This document shows, in pieces, positions 34,396 to 45,440 of a stretch of DNA of 64,000 nt. This DNA is from Begonia masoniana (Eukaryota > Streptophyta > Magnoliopsida > Cucurbitales > Begoniaceae): NCBI GenBank assembly GCA_022432975.1, contig CM039503.1, forward strand, positions 51,687,259 to 51,751,258, read 5' to 3'. Every line of letters starts with the position of its first letter. The first letter of the stretch is position 1. The notes beneath the pieces are model-generated. The model saw only the letters and a list, made by a program, of their open reading frames with translations, made no database searches and was not told where the DNA came from. Position numbers and translations under genes: made by a program.

Positions 34396-35557
34396 AAATT
34401 ATATAGAATAATTTGAAAGAACTTAATAAATTCCTATGAAAAAATTAATCGAGAGTAATAACTTAGTTAATACAATCAACATTCAACACTCATCATTCAA
34501 CACTCATCATTCAACAATCAATATTCAAAGAGGTTTCTTCATATCAAAGAAGATCACACAATAAAATTGTGATTTCTCTTACATCACCCCTAACAATTGG
34601 AACTAAATTGGTGAGGCCTCCAAGTTAGAGAGATTATTTCTATTTAAAAAATAAAATAAAAAAACAGAATTAATTGCTTTTTATTTATCAAAAGAGAGTG
34701 GATCAAGAGAGTGGAATAGTTTCTATCACGAACTGATGTAATGCCTGTGATTGAAAACAATCAAAGCAATCTATTGCGCAATCGTGAAGCTCTTTTGTAA
34801 GCATAAAAAACATTATTTTATTGAAATTGCAAAACAAATCATCTCAGTTCTTTTAAATTTAACATATTTAGGTATATTATCGTCTCAAAAGACTTGTAGA
34901 AATTGTCTGCATCTGCTCATTCATTACATATTATGTTCCTTTATTGAGAACTAGCACAATTACAACTGTGATTATTGTTGATTTAACTTTGAATTGCAAC
35001 GCAATAACTGCTCTTTTGGTTGAATGTTTACCAAAATAATCATTTGAAAATTTTATCCCACGGAACTCTCCCATCATTTTAGACTCAAGAGTGGTATCTA
35101 CAAACTGTTAAACTCTTATCAACAATATGTATTATGCTTATTATAGAATCTATTCTATACAAATCTATAATGTTATTTAGAGTGGAAGAAAACATTGTAA
35201 AAGTTATACATACTGGATCAAGAGAGTGGATTTCGACGATAAGCCGAAACTGAAGAAGACAAGGCCGGTGAGAGTGACTAGAGTGTTGCTGATGAGAGCG
35301 AAGTTAGTCTGAGTGAGCTTGAGCCTAGATTGTTGCCGCCGTTAAGTCTTAGTGTGAGTGTATGACTGCGCTGCGCAAGAGAGGTGAGTGATCGAGAAAG
35401 TGACTGAGAGTCGAGAGAGAGACAGAGACCTAAAGTTCAGACTTCATGTCTAAAGTTAGATTATCCGATGGGTATTGGGTCAGTTCTCCCTGGGCCATGG
35501 GTCGGATAACTTGTTTCCACCGGGCTGACCCATGAGTTGGTGCTCCTATGGTCCTAG
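34396..35557. other. Remains of the hAT 5' region; no gene
   Basis: It contains a short tandem repeat (cattcaacactcat, 34485-34530) and AT-rich DNA. A GAG-rich stretch (35200-35440) could be the element's leader. From 35460 there are two tgggtcgg/cagccc-type repeats that could be subterminal sequence. Confidence 0.35.
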
Positions 35558-37338
35558 TGTAACGCCTCGAGCTTTCTAAACTCAGTTCGTTACTCATAAA
35601 CCCGAACATAACTAAGGAATTTTAGACCAAACTTAAACTTTCACTTGAAAGTCAAAACTCGATGTTCACTGAAACCACAACGTTACAATTCACAGCGAAA
35701 AATCATTTGAAAACAAGCAGAGATTAAACGGGGTTGTAAATCAATATTTGGAAATATCAATTGAAATAGTAGGAATTGGTTCGCCCAAAACTTAATCGTG
35801 GAAACGTGAAGATTATAAAAGGTCAAACGCACCTGCCGCTTGACGAGGTCAACAAAAGAAATAAACTGAAGACTTCAACCGATGACGTCAGCCGAAAGAA
35901 TCACTCTTCCAACTTCAGCCGATGACGTCAGCCGGAAGAATCACTCTTCCAACTTCAGCCGATCGCAAAACGACACGTTTTACTACTCGCATCTACCGAT
36001 GACGTCAGCCGGATGATTCGTTCATCCAGCCTCTGCCGATCACAAGACGACAAATCTTTTACTCACGTCTTCCAAAAAAATAACTGTGTACACCGATCAC
36101 TAAACGACAAAACTTCTACTACATCATCCGATGGATAAATTACTCGACATCATCCGGTTACAAAACGACAAATTTTCTACCTATATCTTCTAATGGCTTC
36201 TACTGAAGACATCATCCGATAGACAACAGAACAACAACCCTACATCTGCCGATAGACTTCATCTACCGATAGATCAAAAATACTCAACGAAAACAGCATA
36301 GCAACATTTTCACTCTAACAAAGAAAACTCCGACTACCAAAAGAATTTGAGTATTTTACTAAAAATATTTCAAACTATTTAAATCCAACAGAGTATCATT
36401 ATGAGAAAAGTTTCAAATTGAATTCAAACATCAAAACCATCACTGTCGTGGAAACTCACAACATACTTAAATTGAATCACATAGTTCACTAAACCTTCTC
36501 ATCCACTGACACCAGTTAAACCGCCCCATCAGTTGCCTGATTGTTACATAGATGCACTCCTCCAACCAGACTAGTCCTCAGCCAACTCAGTGAACGCACC
36601 TGTCGACGCTTGTTCACCTACATCACAAAATTCATCTATTAGCCTAATGCTAAGTAAGTAAAGCAATAATGAAATGTAATGCTGAAACATAAATTCCTAA
36701 ATATGCAGTTTCTACTTTCTCATCTCAGTTGCATATGCATCGTTTCTGATCTGATCCCCCTGTGAAATTGAGAGTTGGATCACTTCTCCCAAAGTCATAC
36801 ATCCTCTCTCTTGATTAAGGGGCGAATTAGTTCCCTTAACAAACTGATCTGATCCCTCTGTGAAATTGGAGTTTGGATCACTTCCCCCAAAGTCATACAA
36901 TCCTCTCTCTTGGTAAATGGGCGGATTAGTTCCCTTAACAACTGTTACAGTCTGTTCATTCCTTACCATGCTATTTCATGTAAATTCATTTTCGCATAAA
37001 TTTTCAAAATATGATGCATGACATACAAACATTCAAACACACATACTCCTACTGTTTTGTGATGTAGGCCCGAAGGCACAAGCAAACTTTACTTACCTGG
37101 TCTCCTGGAAATCGCTCGGCTGTAAGCTACCTTAGAAGTTCGCTCACCTAAGTTCATAACAGAACATCAATCAAACCTTCGCTAAACTTTACCAAAAATT
37201 AACCAGAAGAACAAGGAAACCAGTTTGAAACTCTACTGCTTGCACATTCCCATTTATTCCCCAAGAACCCGAACCTACTCTCATCAACAGCATCTTTGAA
37301 ATCCTCACATTGTACTCCCTCAGTTATCTAATTGCTAA
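35558..37338. mobile_element. LTR (solo or truncated), related to the LTR at 56318
   Basis: It begins TGTAACGCCTCGAG and aligns with 56318-58328 in the same order: the ctgccgcttgac/ctgccgctgaac block, repeats with catcatccg and aaacgacaaa, two tandem copies of about 115 bp containing ctgatctgatccc...ttaagggg (36745-36955), and gtgatgtaggcccgaaggcac. At 37338 it is interrupted by an LTR end of another family and then a gap, so its right end is not in place. Confidence 0.82.
35883..36007 (+). promoter_or_regulatory. Three TGACGTCA boxes in an LTR
   Basis: The perfect palindrome TGACGTCA occurs at 35883-35890, 35923-35930 and 36000-36007, each followed by GCCG. The first two lie in a 40-bp tandem repeat. 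TGACGTCA is a high-affinity ACGT-core site for plant bZIP (TGA/C-box) factors. The position inside a U3-like part of an LTR suggests an enhancer role. Confidence 0.6.
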
Positions 37339-37423
37339 TGTAGGATCGAGATTGTCTAAGAGGGGGTGAATTAGACCTTTTTAAAAATATTAACCTAACA
37401 GCAAATTTTTTCTTAAACTTTTT
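37339..37423 (-). mobile_element. End of an inverted LTR of the 39848 family, cut by the gap
   Basis: TGTAGGATCGAGATTGTCTA and the next 20 bases are the reverse complement of the right end of the LTR at 39848-42229. After about 40 bp the sequence runs on to the N gap. It looks like a second, oppositely oriented insertion of that LTR family into the 35558 LTR. Confidence 0.8.
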
Positions 37424-37523
37424 NNNNNNNNNNNNNNNNNNNNNNNNNNNNNNNNNNNNNNNNNNNNNNNNNNNNNNNNNNNNNNNNNNNNNNNNNNNNN
37501 NNNNNNNNNNNNNNNNNNNNNNN
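37424..37523. other. Assembly gap, 100 N
   Basis: Exactly 100 N, the conventional length for a gap of unknown size. Left and right flanks do not continue each other. Confidence 0.99.
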
Positions 37524-37916
37524 AAAAAAAAATGCTTTAAAATTTCCTTGACCCTGACAAAGAGGTTAAAGGATTGTCGATTACACATGTGTTTGATTGT
37601 ATGCTCACGACGTTATTTTAGGATAAGGTTTACGCTTGTATTAAGTTGTCAGAATCGAGTATGATTAGGTTATCACTTATGACATTTTATGTGTTACATG
37701 AACTGAAAAAAAAGTGGATCATATTTAATCAAGTACTCATTGAAGAATTAGTATGTTTGTTTACGTTGGATTGCATTGTGTATACATGTTTTGATCATTC
37801 ATCTTTATTATTTTGTTCAATTAAAATATCATTTACAGTTCTTTGATATTAAGCTATAAAAAGTTCAACTTCTTTGCTATTTTAGCATAATAAAATCTAG
37901 AAAATCAAGTTGTTTT
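37524..37916. other. AT-rich DNA, nothing recognised
   Basis: No coding pattern, repeat or transposon end is seen between the gap and the long-TIR element. Confidence 0.4.
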
Positions 37917-39267
37917 TGGGTAATTAATAAAAAAAAAACTCTTAAACTACAAGATCATTAACAAACTCGCCTTTAAATTATGTTCGTTAACAAGATCACC
38001 CTTAAACTATGACCCGTTAACAAAACAATCATTATCGTCTAAATGTCCGTTAAAATTTGGTCGTGTTGGAGCCCGGTCTTCGAGAGTGGGATTCTACCCC
38101 TTTTTTTTCTTCTAGAGCAAGATCCTGCTGTTGAAGAGCTGGCTCATGCTCTTACACACTATCTCTGGAGCGGGAGCTAGCTGTCGAAGAGCGAGGTCCT
38201 ACTTCATGGACAATATATAAATAACGCAATCAAAATCTCCCGTACGTGTAATTTTTCTTTCCAAACAAAATCTCTCTTCCACTCGTTGTTGTCATTTGGA
38301 GCGGGATCCCACTGACAAAGAGCAGGGATATTTCGTCCAGAGAGAGAAAATTGTGCATATGAGAGTTTTGATCATGTTATTTATATATTGTCCATGGAGC
38401 GGGAGCCTGCTCTTCGACAGCGGGCTCCCTCTTAGGGGTGAGCATGGTCCGGTCCGGTCCGGTCCGGTATCGAGCCGGAATCGGACCGGACCAAAGGATT
38501 TGGGATTTTTTTTCCTAATCCCAAAACCGGACCGAAATTTTTGGTCCAGTCTCGGTCCGGTCCCGGTTTCTCCCACCAAATTTTTTTTTACAGTAAATTG
38601 CAATAAAAAAAATTAAAATTTCCTCTAAAGACAGGTTATATACAATCAAATCATTTCTTACAAAGAATTAAAAGACTACAAATGATAAATTACAGAAATA
38701 AGAGAAATTGAAGGTTTGAGATTTGTAGAAAACTGAAACTCTGAACCTTCTTCCCCCTTAGGCCGAGCCTTAAATGGATATTGAATTAAAGTTTCGGTCT
38801 GGTCTGGAATTTCAGGAAATTTTGCTCCTGGACCGAGAACCGGACCATTTTCCATGGGAATTCTATTTTTAGGACCGAAACCGGACCAAAACTGGTGGTC
38901 CGGTCTTGTTCTCGGTCCTCGGTTCGGTCCTGCTCACCCCTACTAGTCCCTCTTCAGAGACAACGTATATACTAATTATGGAGCGGGAGCCCGCTATAGA
39001 GAGCAAGATCCCGCTCCAGAGACAGTGACTAAGGGCGAGAGCCCGCTCTTCAATAATAGCGGGATCCAGCTCCCTTTTTTCCTTTTGGAGCGGGATTCCG
39101 CTTTCGAAGACTGGGCTCTCACACGAACAAATTTTAACAGACATTTAGACGACAAATGTTATTTTGTTAACGGATCATAATTTAAGGGCGATCTTGTTAA
39201 CAAATATAGTTTAAAGACGAGTTTACTAATAACCCTATAGTTTAAAGATTTTTTTGTTAATTACTCT
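37917..39267. mobile_element. Long-TIR (Mutator-like) element, about 1350 bp, with nested hAT
   Basis: The first and last roughly 200 bp are inverted copies (ttaaactac...gttaacaagatcaccctta against its complement at 39150-39250). Near-identical 9-bp flanks agttgtttt (37908-37916) and aattgtttt (39268-39276) fit a Mutator-type duplication with one change. The interior has several GAGCGGGA-type motifs in both orientations (near 38169, 38299, 38396, 38981, 39090) and no transposase. A short hAT lies at 38433-38942. Confidence 0.72.
38433..38942. mobile_element. Non-autonomous hAT element, 510 bp, inside the long-TIR element
   Basis: The ends TAGGGGTGAGCA and TGCTCACCCCTA are exact complements, with GGTCCGG subterminal repeats. 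The left flank ctccctct recurs on the right as ct-agt-ccctct, an 8-bp duplication with a three-base insertion. Confidence 0.82.
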
Positions 39268-39488
39268 AATTGTTTTATTTTTTATATGATATTGAAATTG
39301 TTTCAAAAAAAAAAAGCTATATTTTCATAAATAAGTAATATTTTATTTTATTATCCGAAAATTGTTATATAATAAATTTTTTTTTTTTTATTTTGTACTC
39401 GAAGAACTAAACTAACAAAAAAAAATGCAATCAAATCGAGTTAGGTCAAAGTTAGGGAATAAGTTTTAGTCAATTAAGCCTTAGTTAT

Positions 39489-39701
39489 AGTTGAGATTTT
39501 TAGAAGAATGATGGAGAAGACGATAGAGAAGGAGAAGAAGACGAAACGGGAGAGAGGATTTTGTAATTGTTCTGTTTTTATTTTTGTATCAATCAATCCA
39601 TTGAAATATACATATCATAGATATTTATACTAAAATGATCAAACATAATTAAAGGCTAATTAACTACAATTTATATTTGAGAATATATATAACAACTAGC
39701 A
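39489..39701 (-). repeat. 3' LTR of copia B
   Basis: It aligns with 61034-61264, with small indels mainly in the GA-rich part. The right edge abuts the purine tract. Confidence 0.85.
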
Positions 39702-39847
39702 TCCCCCTCTAGAGCAAGGCCGTAGGACGAAGATCTTAGATGTAAAATATGAAAAACTCAAAGGAGGGAGAGGCTTGGTGAGAGCATCGACCAGTTGATT
39801 CTCTGAAGGAGTAAACTTTACCATCAATGATTTTATGAGGACCTTAT

Positions 39848-42229
39848 TGTTGACTTAAATAGTGTTTAAGTCTAAATATGTTTTTGATGATGTATTTGAA
39901 TGTAATTTGATTATGTTTAATATATGAGATATGAGAATTTTCTGTTGGAAATGCCCTTGGAAAGGGTATTTTAGTAGTCTAACAAATGTGGTTAAGTGTA
40001 CAGGGCTGAATAGTAAAACAGGGCTGATAATTGATAAACAAAATGTACATCTACCGGTGAAGTAGAAAAGAGGACTTCAACCGATAGGAAAACGACAAAT
40101 TGTACATCTACCGATTGAAGAAGAAAAGTAGACAAACACCGCCAACAAAACGACAAAAGTGGAGACGTTTAAAGAGTATTTCATCCGATTGCTAAACGAC
40201 AAAAAGATTCATCATCCGATGGCGGTTCAACATTTCAAAGTTGCATATACCGATGTCGGTTCAACATTTCAAAGTTGCATCTACCGACAGCGGTTCAAGT
40301 TTTTAAAGCTGCATCATCCGATGGCGTTCCAAGATGCTTCATCCGATGGCGTTTAAAGATACATCTGCCGATACCGGTTCAAGCAATTAATGTTGTCCGC
40401 GTTCCAAGATGCTTCATCCGATGGCGTTCCAAGATGCTTCATCCGATGGCGTTCCAAGATGCTTCATCCGATGGCGTTCCAAGATGCTTCATCCGATGGC
40501 GTTCCAAGATGCTTCATCCGATGGCGTTCCAAGATGCTTCATCCGATGGCGTTCCAAGATGCTTCATCCGATGGCGTTCCAAGATGCTTCATCCGATGGC
40601 GTTCCAAGATGCTTCATCCGATGGCGTTCCAAGATGCTTCATCCGATGGCGTTCCAAGATGCTTCATCCGATGGCGTTCCAAGATGCTTCATCCGATGGC
40701 GTTCCAAGATGCTTCATCCGATGGCGTTCCAAGATGCTTCATCCGATGGCGTTCCAAGATGCTTCATCCGATGGCGTTCCAAGATGCTTCATCCGATGGC
40801 GTTCCAAGATGCTTCATCCGATGGCGTTCCAAGATGCTTCATCCGATGGCGTTCCAAGATGCTTCATCCGATGGCGTTCCAAGATGCTTCATCCGATGGC
40901 GTTCCAAGATGCTTCATCCGATGGCGTTCCAAGATGCTTCATCCGATGGCGTTCCAAGATGCTTCATCCGATGGCGTTCCAAGATGCTTCATCCGATGGC
41001 GTTCCAAGATGCTTCATCCGATGGCGTTCCAAGATGCTTCATCCGATGGCGTTCCAAGATGCTTCATCCGATGGCGTTCCAAGATGCTTCATCCGATGGC
41101 GTTCCAAGATGCTTCATCCGATGGCGTTCCAAGATGCTTCATCCGATGGCGTTCCAAGATGCTTCATCCGATGGCGTTCCAAGATGCTTCATCCGATGGC
41201 GTTCCAAGATGCTTCATCCGATGGCGTTCCAAGATGCTTCATCCGATGGCGTTCCAAGATGCTTCATCCGATGGCGTTCCAAGATGCTTCATCCGATGGC
41301 GTTCCAAGATGCTTCATCCGATGGCGTTCCAAGATGCTTCATCCGATGGCGTTCCAAGATGCTTCATCCGATGGCGTTCCAAGATGCTTCATCCGATGGT
41401 TCCAAGATGCTTCATCCGATGGCGTTTAAAGAGACATCTTGCCGATACCGGTTCAAGCAATTAATGTCGCATCATCCGATGGCGTTTCAAGGTGCTTCTG
41501 CCGATAGTATTTTAAAGACTTCCACCGGTGATCTTCCGCCAGAATTCAAAATAACCACGAAGCTACAATGACGTCGTCCTGAACTCAAACTCCAGCTCAT
41601 TAATGGCGACGAGCTAATAGCAACTCTAGAGAGCAACGGCTAGCTACTTTGTACTGATGCTGCTCCAACGGTAATAAAATTTCCATATTTGGATAAGGAG
41701 CATTTAAGTTCAATAGCCGATTGTAGACAGAGTATTTAAGCCAAGGAGATAGCTCGAAGAAACAACTTTTGCGAAAATCATTGGTGAGCCCTAACGAGCT
41801 GAATTTTTTCATACTCTGTATTTTCTTCTACACCTCTCGATTCTGTAACTTGAGATCTTTATTTTTGAGAGAGTGTAGTTTGTGCAAAAACTTACAAACT
41901 TACAAGTCTGTAAAAGGCAGTGGATTGTCGCCCGTGAAGAACAATCCAGATCTGTGTAAGGCTGTGGATCGACGCCCGGAAAGTTCGATCTTGTTTTCTC
42001 GTGAGGAGAAGGTTAAGAATCTTCAAAGGGGAGCCTTGGAGCGTGGACGTAGGCAAGTTTAGCCGAACCACGTTAAAACTCCTGGTGTTAATTTCTCTCT
42101 CTCTCACTCTATTTTATTTGGTTATTTACTGTTAACTTAGAAGTTTAAGACAAGAGAGAAATCAATTAGATTAATAAATTAAGTTTAAAAGTCTAATTCA
42201 CCCCCCTCTTAGACAATCTCGATCCTACA
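39848..42229. mobile_element. Solo LTR, 2382 bp, containing a 25-bp tandem array
   Basis: Perfect duplications cttat (39843-39847, 42230-42234) flank TGTTGACTTAAAT...CGATCCTACA. No primer site, gag or pol lies inside. The left third has scattered ccgatag/aaacgacaaa motifs, the middle is the 40-copy array, and the right third (41900-42060) resembles a transcribed leader. The end motif gtctaattcacccc...gatcctaca is repeated in reverse at 37339. Confidence 0.9.
40401..41400 (+). repeat. Tandem array of 40 copies of a 25-bp unit
   Basis: The unit is gttccaagatgcttcatccg plus atggc. It runs 40 times over exactly 1000 bp, and the copies appear identical apart from the last base of the final unit. 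Single diverged relatives flank the array (40325-40360, 41401-41425, 41470-41500). Because 25 is one more than a multiple of three and the unit has no stop, all three plus frames are open for over 1 kb and encode the same 25-residue repeat. Confidence 0.97.
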
Positions 42230-42344
42230 CTTATCTCGAACCAAATGAAAATCAATTTCAACATGCTTTGATTTGGAGTGGAGCACCGGGTTGGAAATCA
42301 AATATGTGGCACTCAAATTATCACAAAAAATAATAAGAATGTCT

Positions 42345-43562
42345 GTTGAGATAATACTGTTAAGTCTTGAAAAAGACTTATTCTACAAGTGCTTTTAATT
42401 ATAAATTGCTGAAATTTGAGTGATAAATCAAAGTAATGCATATATATTAACAATGAATGTTGCAGCAAAGCCACAGCATCAGTATCTTTGCCAATTATTA
42501 AAAATATGTGTTATTTTTCAGATAATTATCACTAATTATTTTTATTTGCAGATTACTGATGATGTGGAAGATTTAAAAGATGGAAACACATGTGAAAATT
42601 AGAGTTATTTTATACGTGAATAGCGGGAAAATTCAAATTCAAAGGCTCAAGGAGAAAAGAGAGAAATAGAAGGCAAAAATCAAGGAAATTAAAAAAAAAT
42701 TAAAGAGAATCAAGGAGGAGAGAGAAGGTGAGCTGGATACGCAGAACACAAAGAAGAGGAACATAAAGGAAGGAGATTGAAGGGAGAGAAGGTGATTCAG
42801 CAAAGGGAGGACGATTTTCAACAGAGAAGGCTCCACCAAATTTCTATTCTTCTTCTTCATTTTGCTTAATTTTTTTATTCTATGGATTGTTTAGTTTCTT
42901 TATTTCTTATGAACTAATTCTCTTTTGGCTAGATGAGAGAGTACTAAACCTTTGATTTCTTGTGAAATATTATTGATTTATGTTAAACAATTCAATATGT
43001 TTTTAGTGATTAATTTATTTTATGCACGCCACATGAATAAATACTAGGATGTTATTTTAGATGCCATGAATTAGTTATTGAGACGTGTATTGAATTGCAT
43101 GAATGATTGATGCATGTGACAAGTATCAATTATAAGTATTATCATAATGGTTACTTAATTTCATGTGATATATAGAATAACGCTTAAGTGGAATTCTAGA
43201 TTGTATTGATTTTTCATAAGTCTGAAAAATAATATGAAAAAGAATTAATCAAGAGCATAGATCAAGCCTTGATTCATGAGAAAATTTTAGTCATTTAACA
43301 TAAAACTATAGCATTCCCTACAATATTCGTAGTAAGAAATCAATTGGTGAAGGAAATCAAATCGAAGTCGTTTCTAATTATCTAGTTATATAAATTGGTT
43401 TGGTTTTCATTATTTTCATATTTGAATATTAATTTCTCTGAATTTAAATTGCTATTCCATAAATAATTTAAGATTGATTAAATTTTGTCATCGTGGGATC
43501 GATATTTTTGTACTACTTGAATTGTGATACGTGCACTTGCGTAGTGTCATTTTTGCACAACA
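42345..43562 (+). mobile_element. Solo-LTR-like insertion, 1218 bp, in copia B RNase H
   Basis: TGTTGAGATAAT...GTGCACTTGCGTAGTGTCATT...TGCACAACA lies between two halves of the copia RNase H coding sequence ([14 protein letters not shown] on the right, FCDNLSATYLIS on the left). The right end, with its cgtgggatcgatat and gtgcacttgcg, resembles the U5 end of large plant gypsy LTRs. No matching 5-bp duplication was found, so the ends may be altered. Confidence 0.65.
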
Positions 43563-45435
43563 AATACCAATTTTCTTTAGTAGGGATTGAAGCCAAATGA
43601 TCTCCGCAGCGCCGTTAGCGATGCTCCTATATTCATATTCAGTGCTAGAGCGAGATACATCCTTTTGTTTTACAGAAAACCAAGAAATGAGATTTGGATC
43701 CAAAAATATGCAATAACCACTAGTACTTTAACAGTCATCCGAACACGAGGCCCAGTCAACATCAGTATAACAAGTAAGGTTAAAGCATGATGAAGTGGAG
43801 AATGAAATACCGAGAGATAATGTCCCTTGAAGATAGCGTAAAATTCTCTTGACGGACTGCTAGTGTACATCAGAAGAGGAATGCATAAATTGGAAAACTT
43901 TGTTTACCGTAAAGGCTATATCTGGTCTTGTAAGGCAGCAATATTGAAGACCTCCGACAATACTCCTATAAAGGGAGCCATCAAGTAAGGGTGTACCTAA
44001 ATGTTGTGAGAGAATTGAGCCCGAAGCCATTAGTGTGGGAACAGGTTTGCACGAACCCATCTTAGCCTTGTGTATAAGCTCAGTTATATAATGAGATTGC
44101 AAAAAATGCATACCAGTAGGAGTACAAGTAACTGATATAACGAGGAAAAATGAGAGAGGACCTAGGTCACGAACCACAAACTGAAGGTGTAGATAAGCAA
44201 GAAACTGGTCTAATAACGACAGAGAATTACCCGTAAAAATTATGTCGTCGGCATATACTAGCATAATGATGATGGAGGAGTTCTTCCGACAGATGAACGT
44301 GGAAGTGTCAGACTTTGATACTGTGAAGCCCCATGCAAGAAGAGCAGTGTACAACTTGGTGTACCAAGCTCTAGAGATTGTTTGAGGTCATACAGTGATT
44401 TTCGTAAGAGACAGACAACAGATGGGTTTAAATGGATCAACGAAGTCAGGAGGTTGTTACATAAATATCGTGTCAGTTAGATCACCATGGAGAAAAACAT
44501 TACTGATATCAAGTTGTCGGATAAACCAACCCAGTGAGAGGGCTAAGGCTAAAGTTGTACAGATAGTTGTCAATTTGACTACCTGACTGAAGGTTTCATG
44601 ATAATCAATACCTTCTGTTTGATCATAGCTTTTTGCTACTAGTCAAGCCTTATAACGGCTTATAGAACCATTAGAGTTGAGTTTGACTTTGAAAATCCAC
44701 TTGCAACCAATAAGCTTCGCATCTCCTGGTAATAAAACTAGCTGCCACGTATTATTCTTGTGAATGACTGAAATTTCATCTTTCATTGCAAGTAACCAAT
44801 GTTGAGATTTGGAGGCTTGCTGAAAGGTTCTCAGTTCCAAGGGTAAATCGAATTGTGCAAGGAGAGCCTTTGGTTTGTAAATACCATCCTTGGATCTGGT
44901 TGTCATAGAATGACGGTTGACGGTAGGTGATATAGTACTCATGTTAGAGATGTTAGTAGGCAATGCATGAAGAGGAGGAGGTTCTATTTGGATGGGAGGT
45001 GAAGTGGAAGGGAGAGATGGAGGGAAAGTGTTTGGAGGTTCAGGTAAGTTGGTATGTGTAGATGAAAAGGGGAGGAAATGTAACGTTGTAATAGGAAGAG
45101 AAATGGGAGTTATTGTTGATGGCTGAGGAGAGTGAGAGGAAAAAGGGAAGGACGACTCATCAAATGTGATGTGACAAGTGATATAAATTTTATTAGACAT
45201 GTAGTTGAGACATAGATATCCTTTATGATTGGGGCTATATTTAAGAAAACACATGAAGCGGAGCGGGGTTGTAACTTGTGATCGTTGAATGGACGGAGGA
45301 AAAGAAAACAAAGACAGTCAATGACACGTAGAGATGAATAACGAGAAATCGAAATAAAAAGACATTCACAGGGTGATTTGTTTTCTAGGACTGGAGTGGG
45401 CAAAAAGTTTATCAGAGTAGTGGCAGTAGTAAAGG
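43563..45435 (-). pseudogene. Reverse transcriptase and adjoining regions of copia B
   Basis: From 45311 leftward: an integrase tail/linker (LRFMCFLKYSPNHKGYLCLN), a Pro/Ser-rich spacer, WQLVLLPGDAKLIGCKWIFK (RT start), then at 44354-43860 IIIMLVYADDIIFTGNSLS with the YADD catalytic motif and YRSIVGGLQYCCLTRPDIAF. RNase H starts near 43703 ([20 protein letters not shown]). Stops and frameshifts separate the pieces. Confidence 0.88.
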
Positions 45436-45440
45436 CATAA

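Larger units (their letters stand above)
39702..42344 (-). pseudogene. RNase H end of copia B, split by a solo LTR
   Basis: From 42344 the minus strand reads CDNLSATYLISNPVLHSKSK and HVEIDFHLVRD. After removal of 39848-42229 and one duplicated cttat, the frame continues from about 39842 with VKFTPSENQLVDALTKPLPP, the usual copia C-terminus. The frame resumes exactly at the junction, so the LTR was the event that broke this part. Confidence 0.88.

Noticed and set aside
34500..35557. Right terminus of the hAT pseudo-element at 34587 (catcacccctaa) or 35545 (gctccta)
   Set aside because: Neither is followed by tcgtttaa, the 8 bp preceding the candidate left end at 29302, and the TIR match is poor.
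37328..37588. Frame spanning the N gap
   Set aside because: It is translated through 100 N and has no meaning.
40401..41400. CRISPR-like regular array
   Set aside because: The units are head-to-tail with no unique spacers, and the setting is a plant retrotransposon LTR.
40275..41571. Overlapping plus-strand frames of 351-393 codons
   Set aside because: They are products of the stop-free 25-bp tandem repeat in a solo LTR; the same peptide repeat appears in all three frames, so there is no coding selection.
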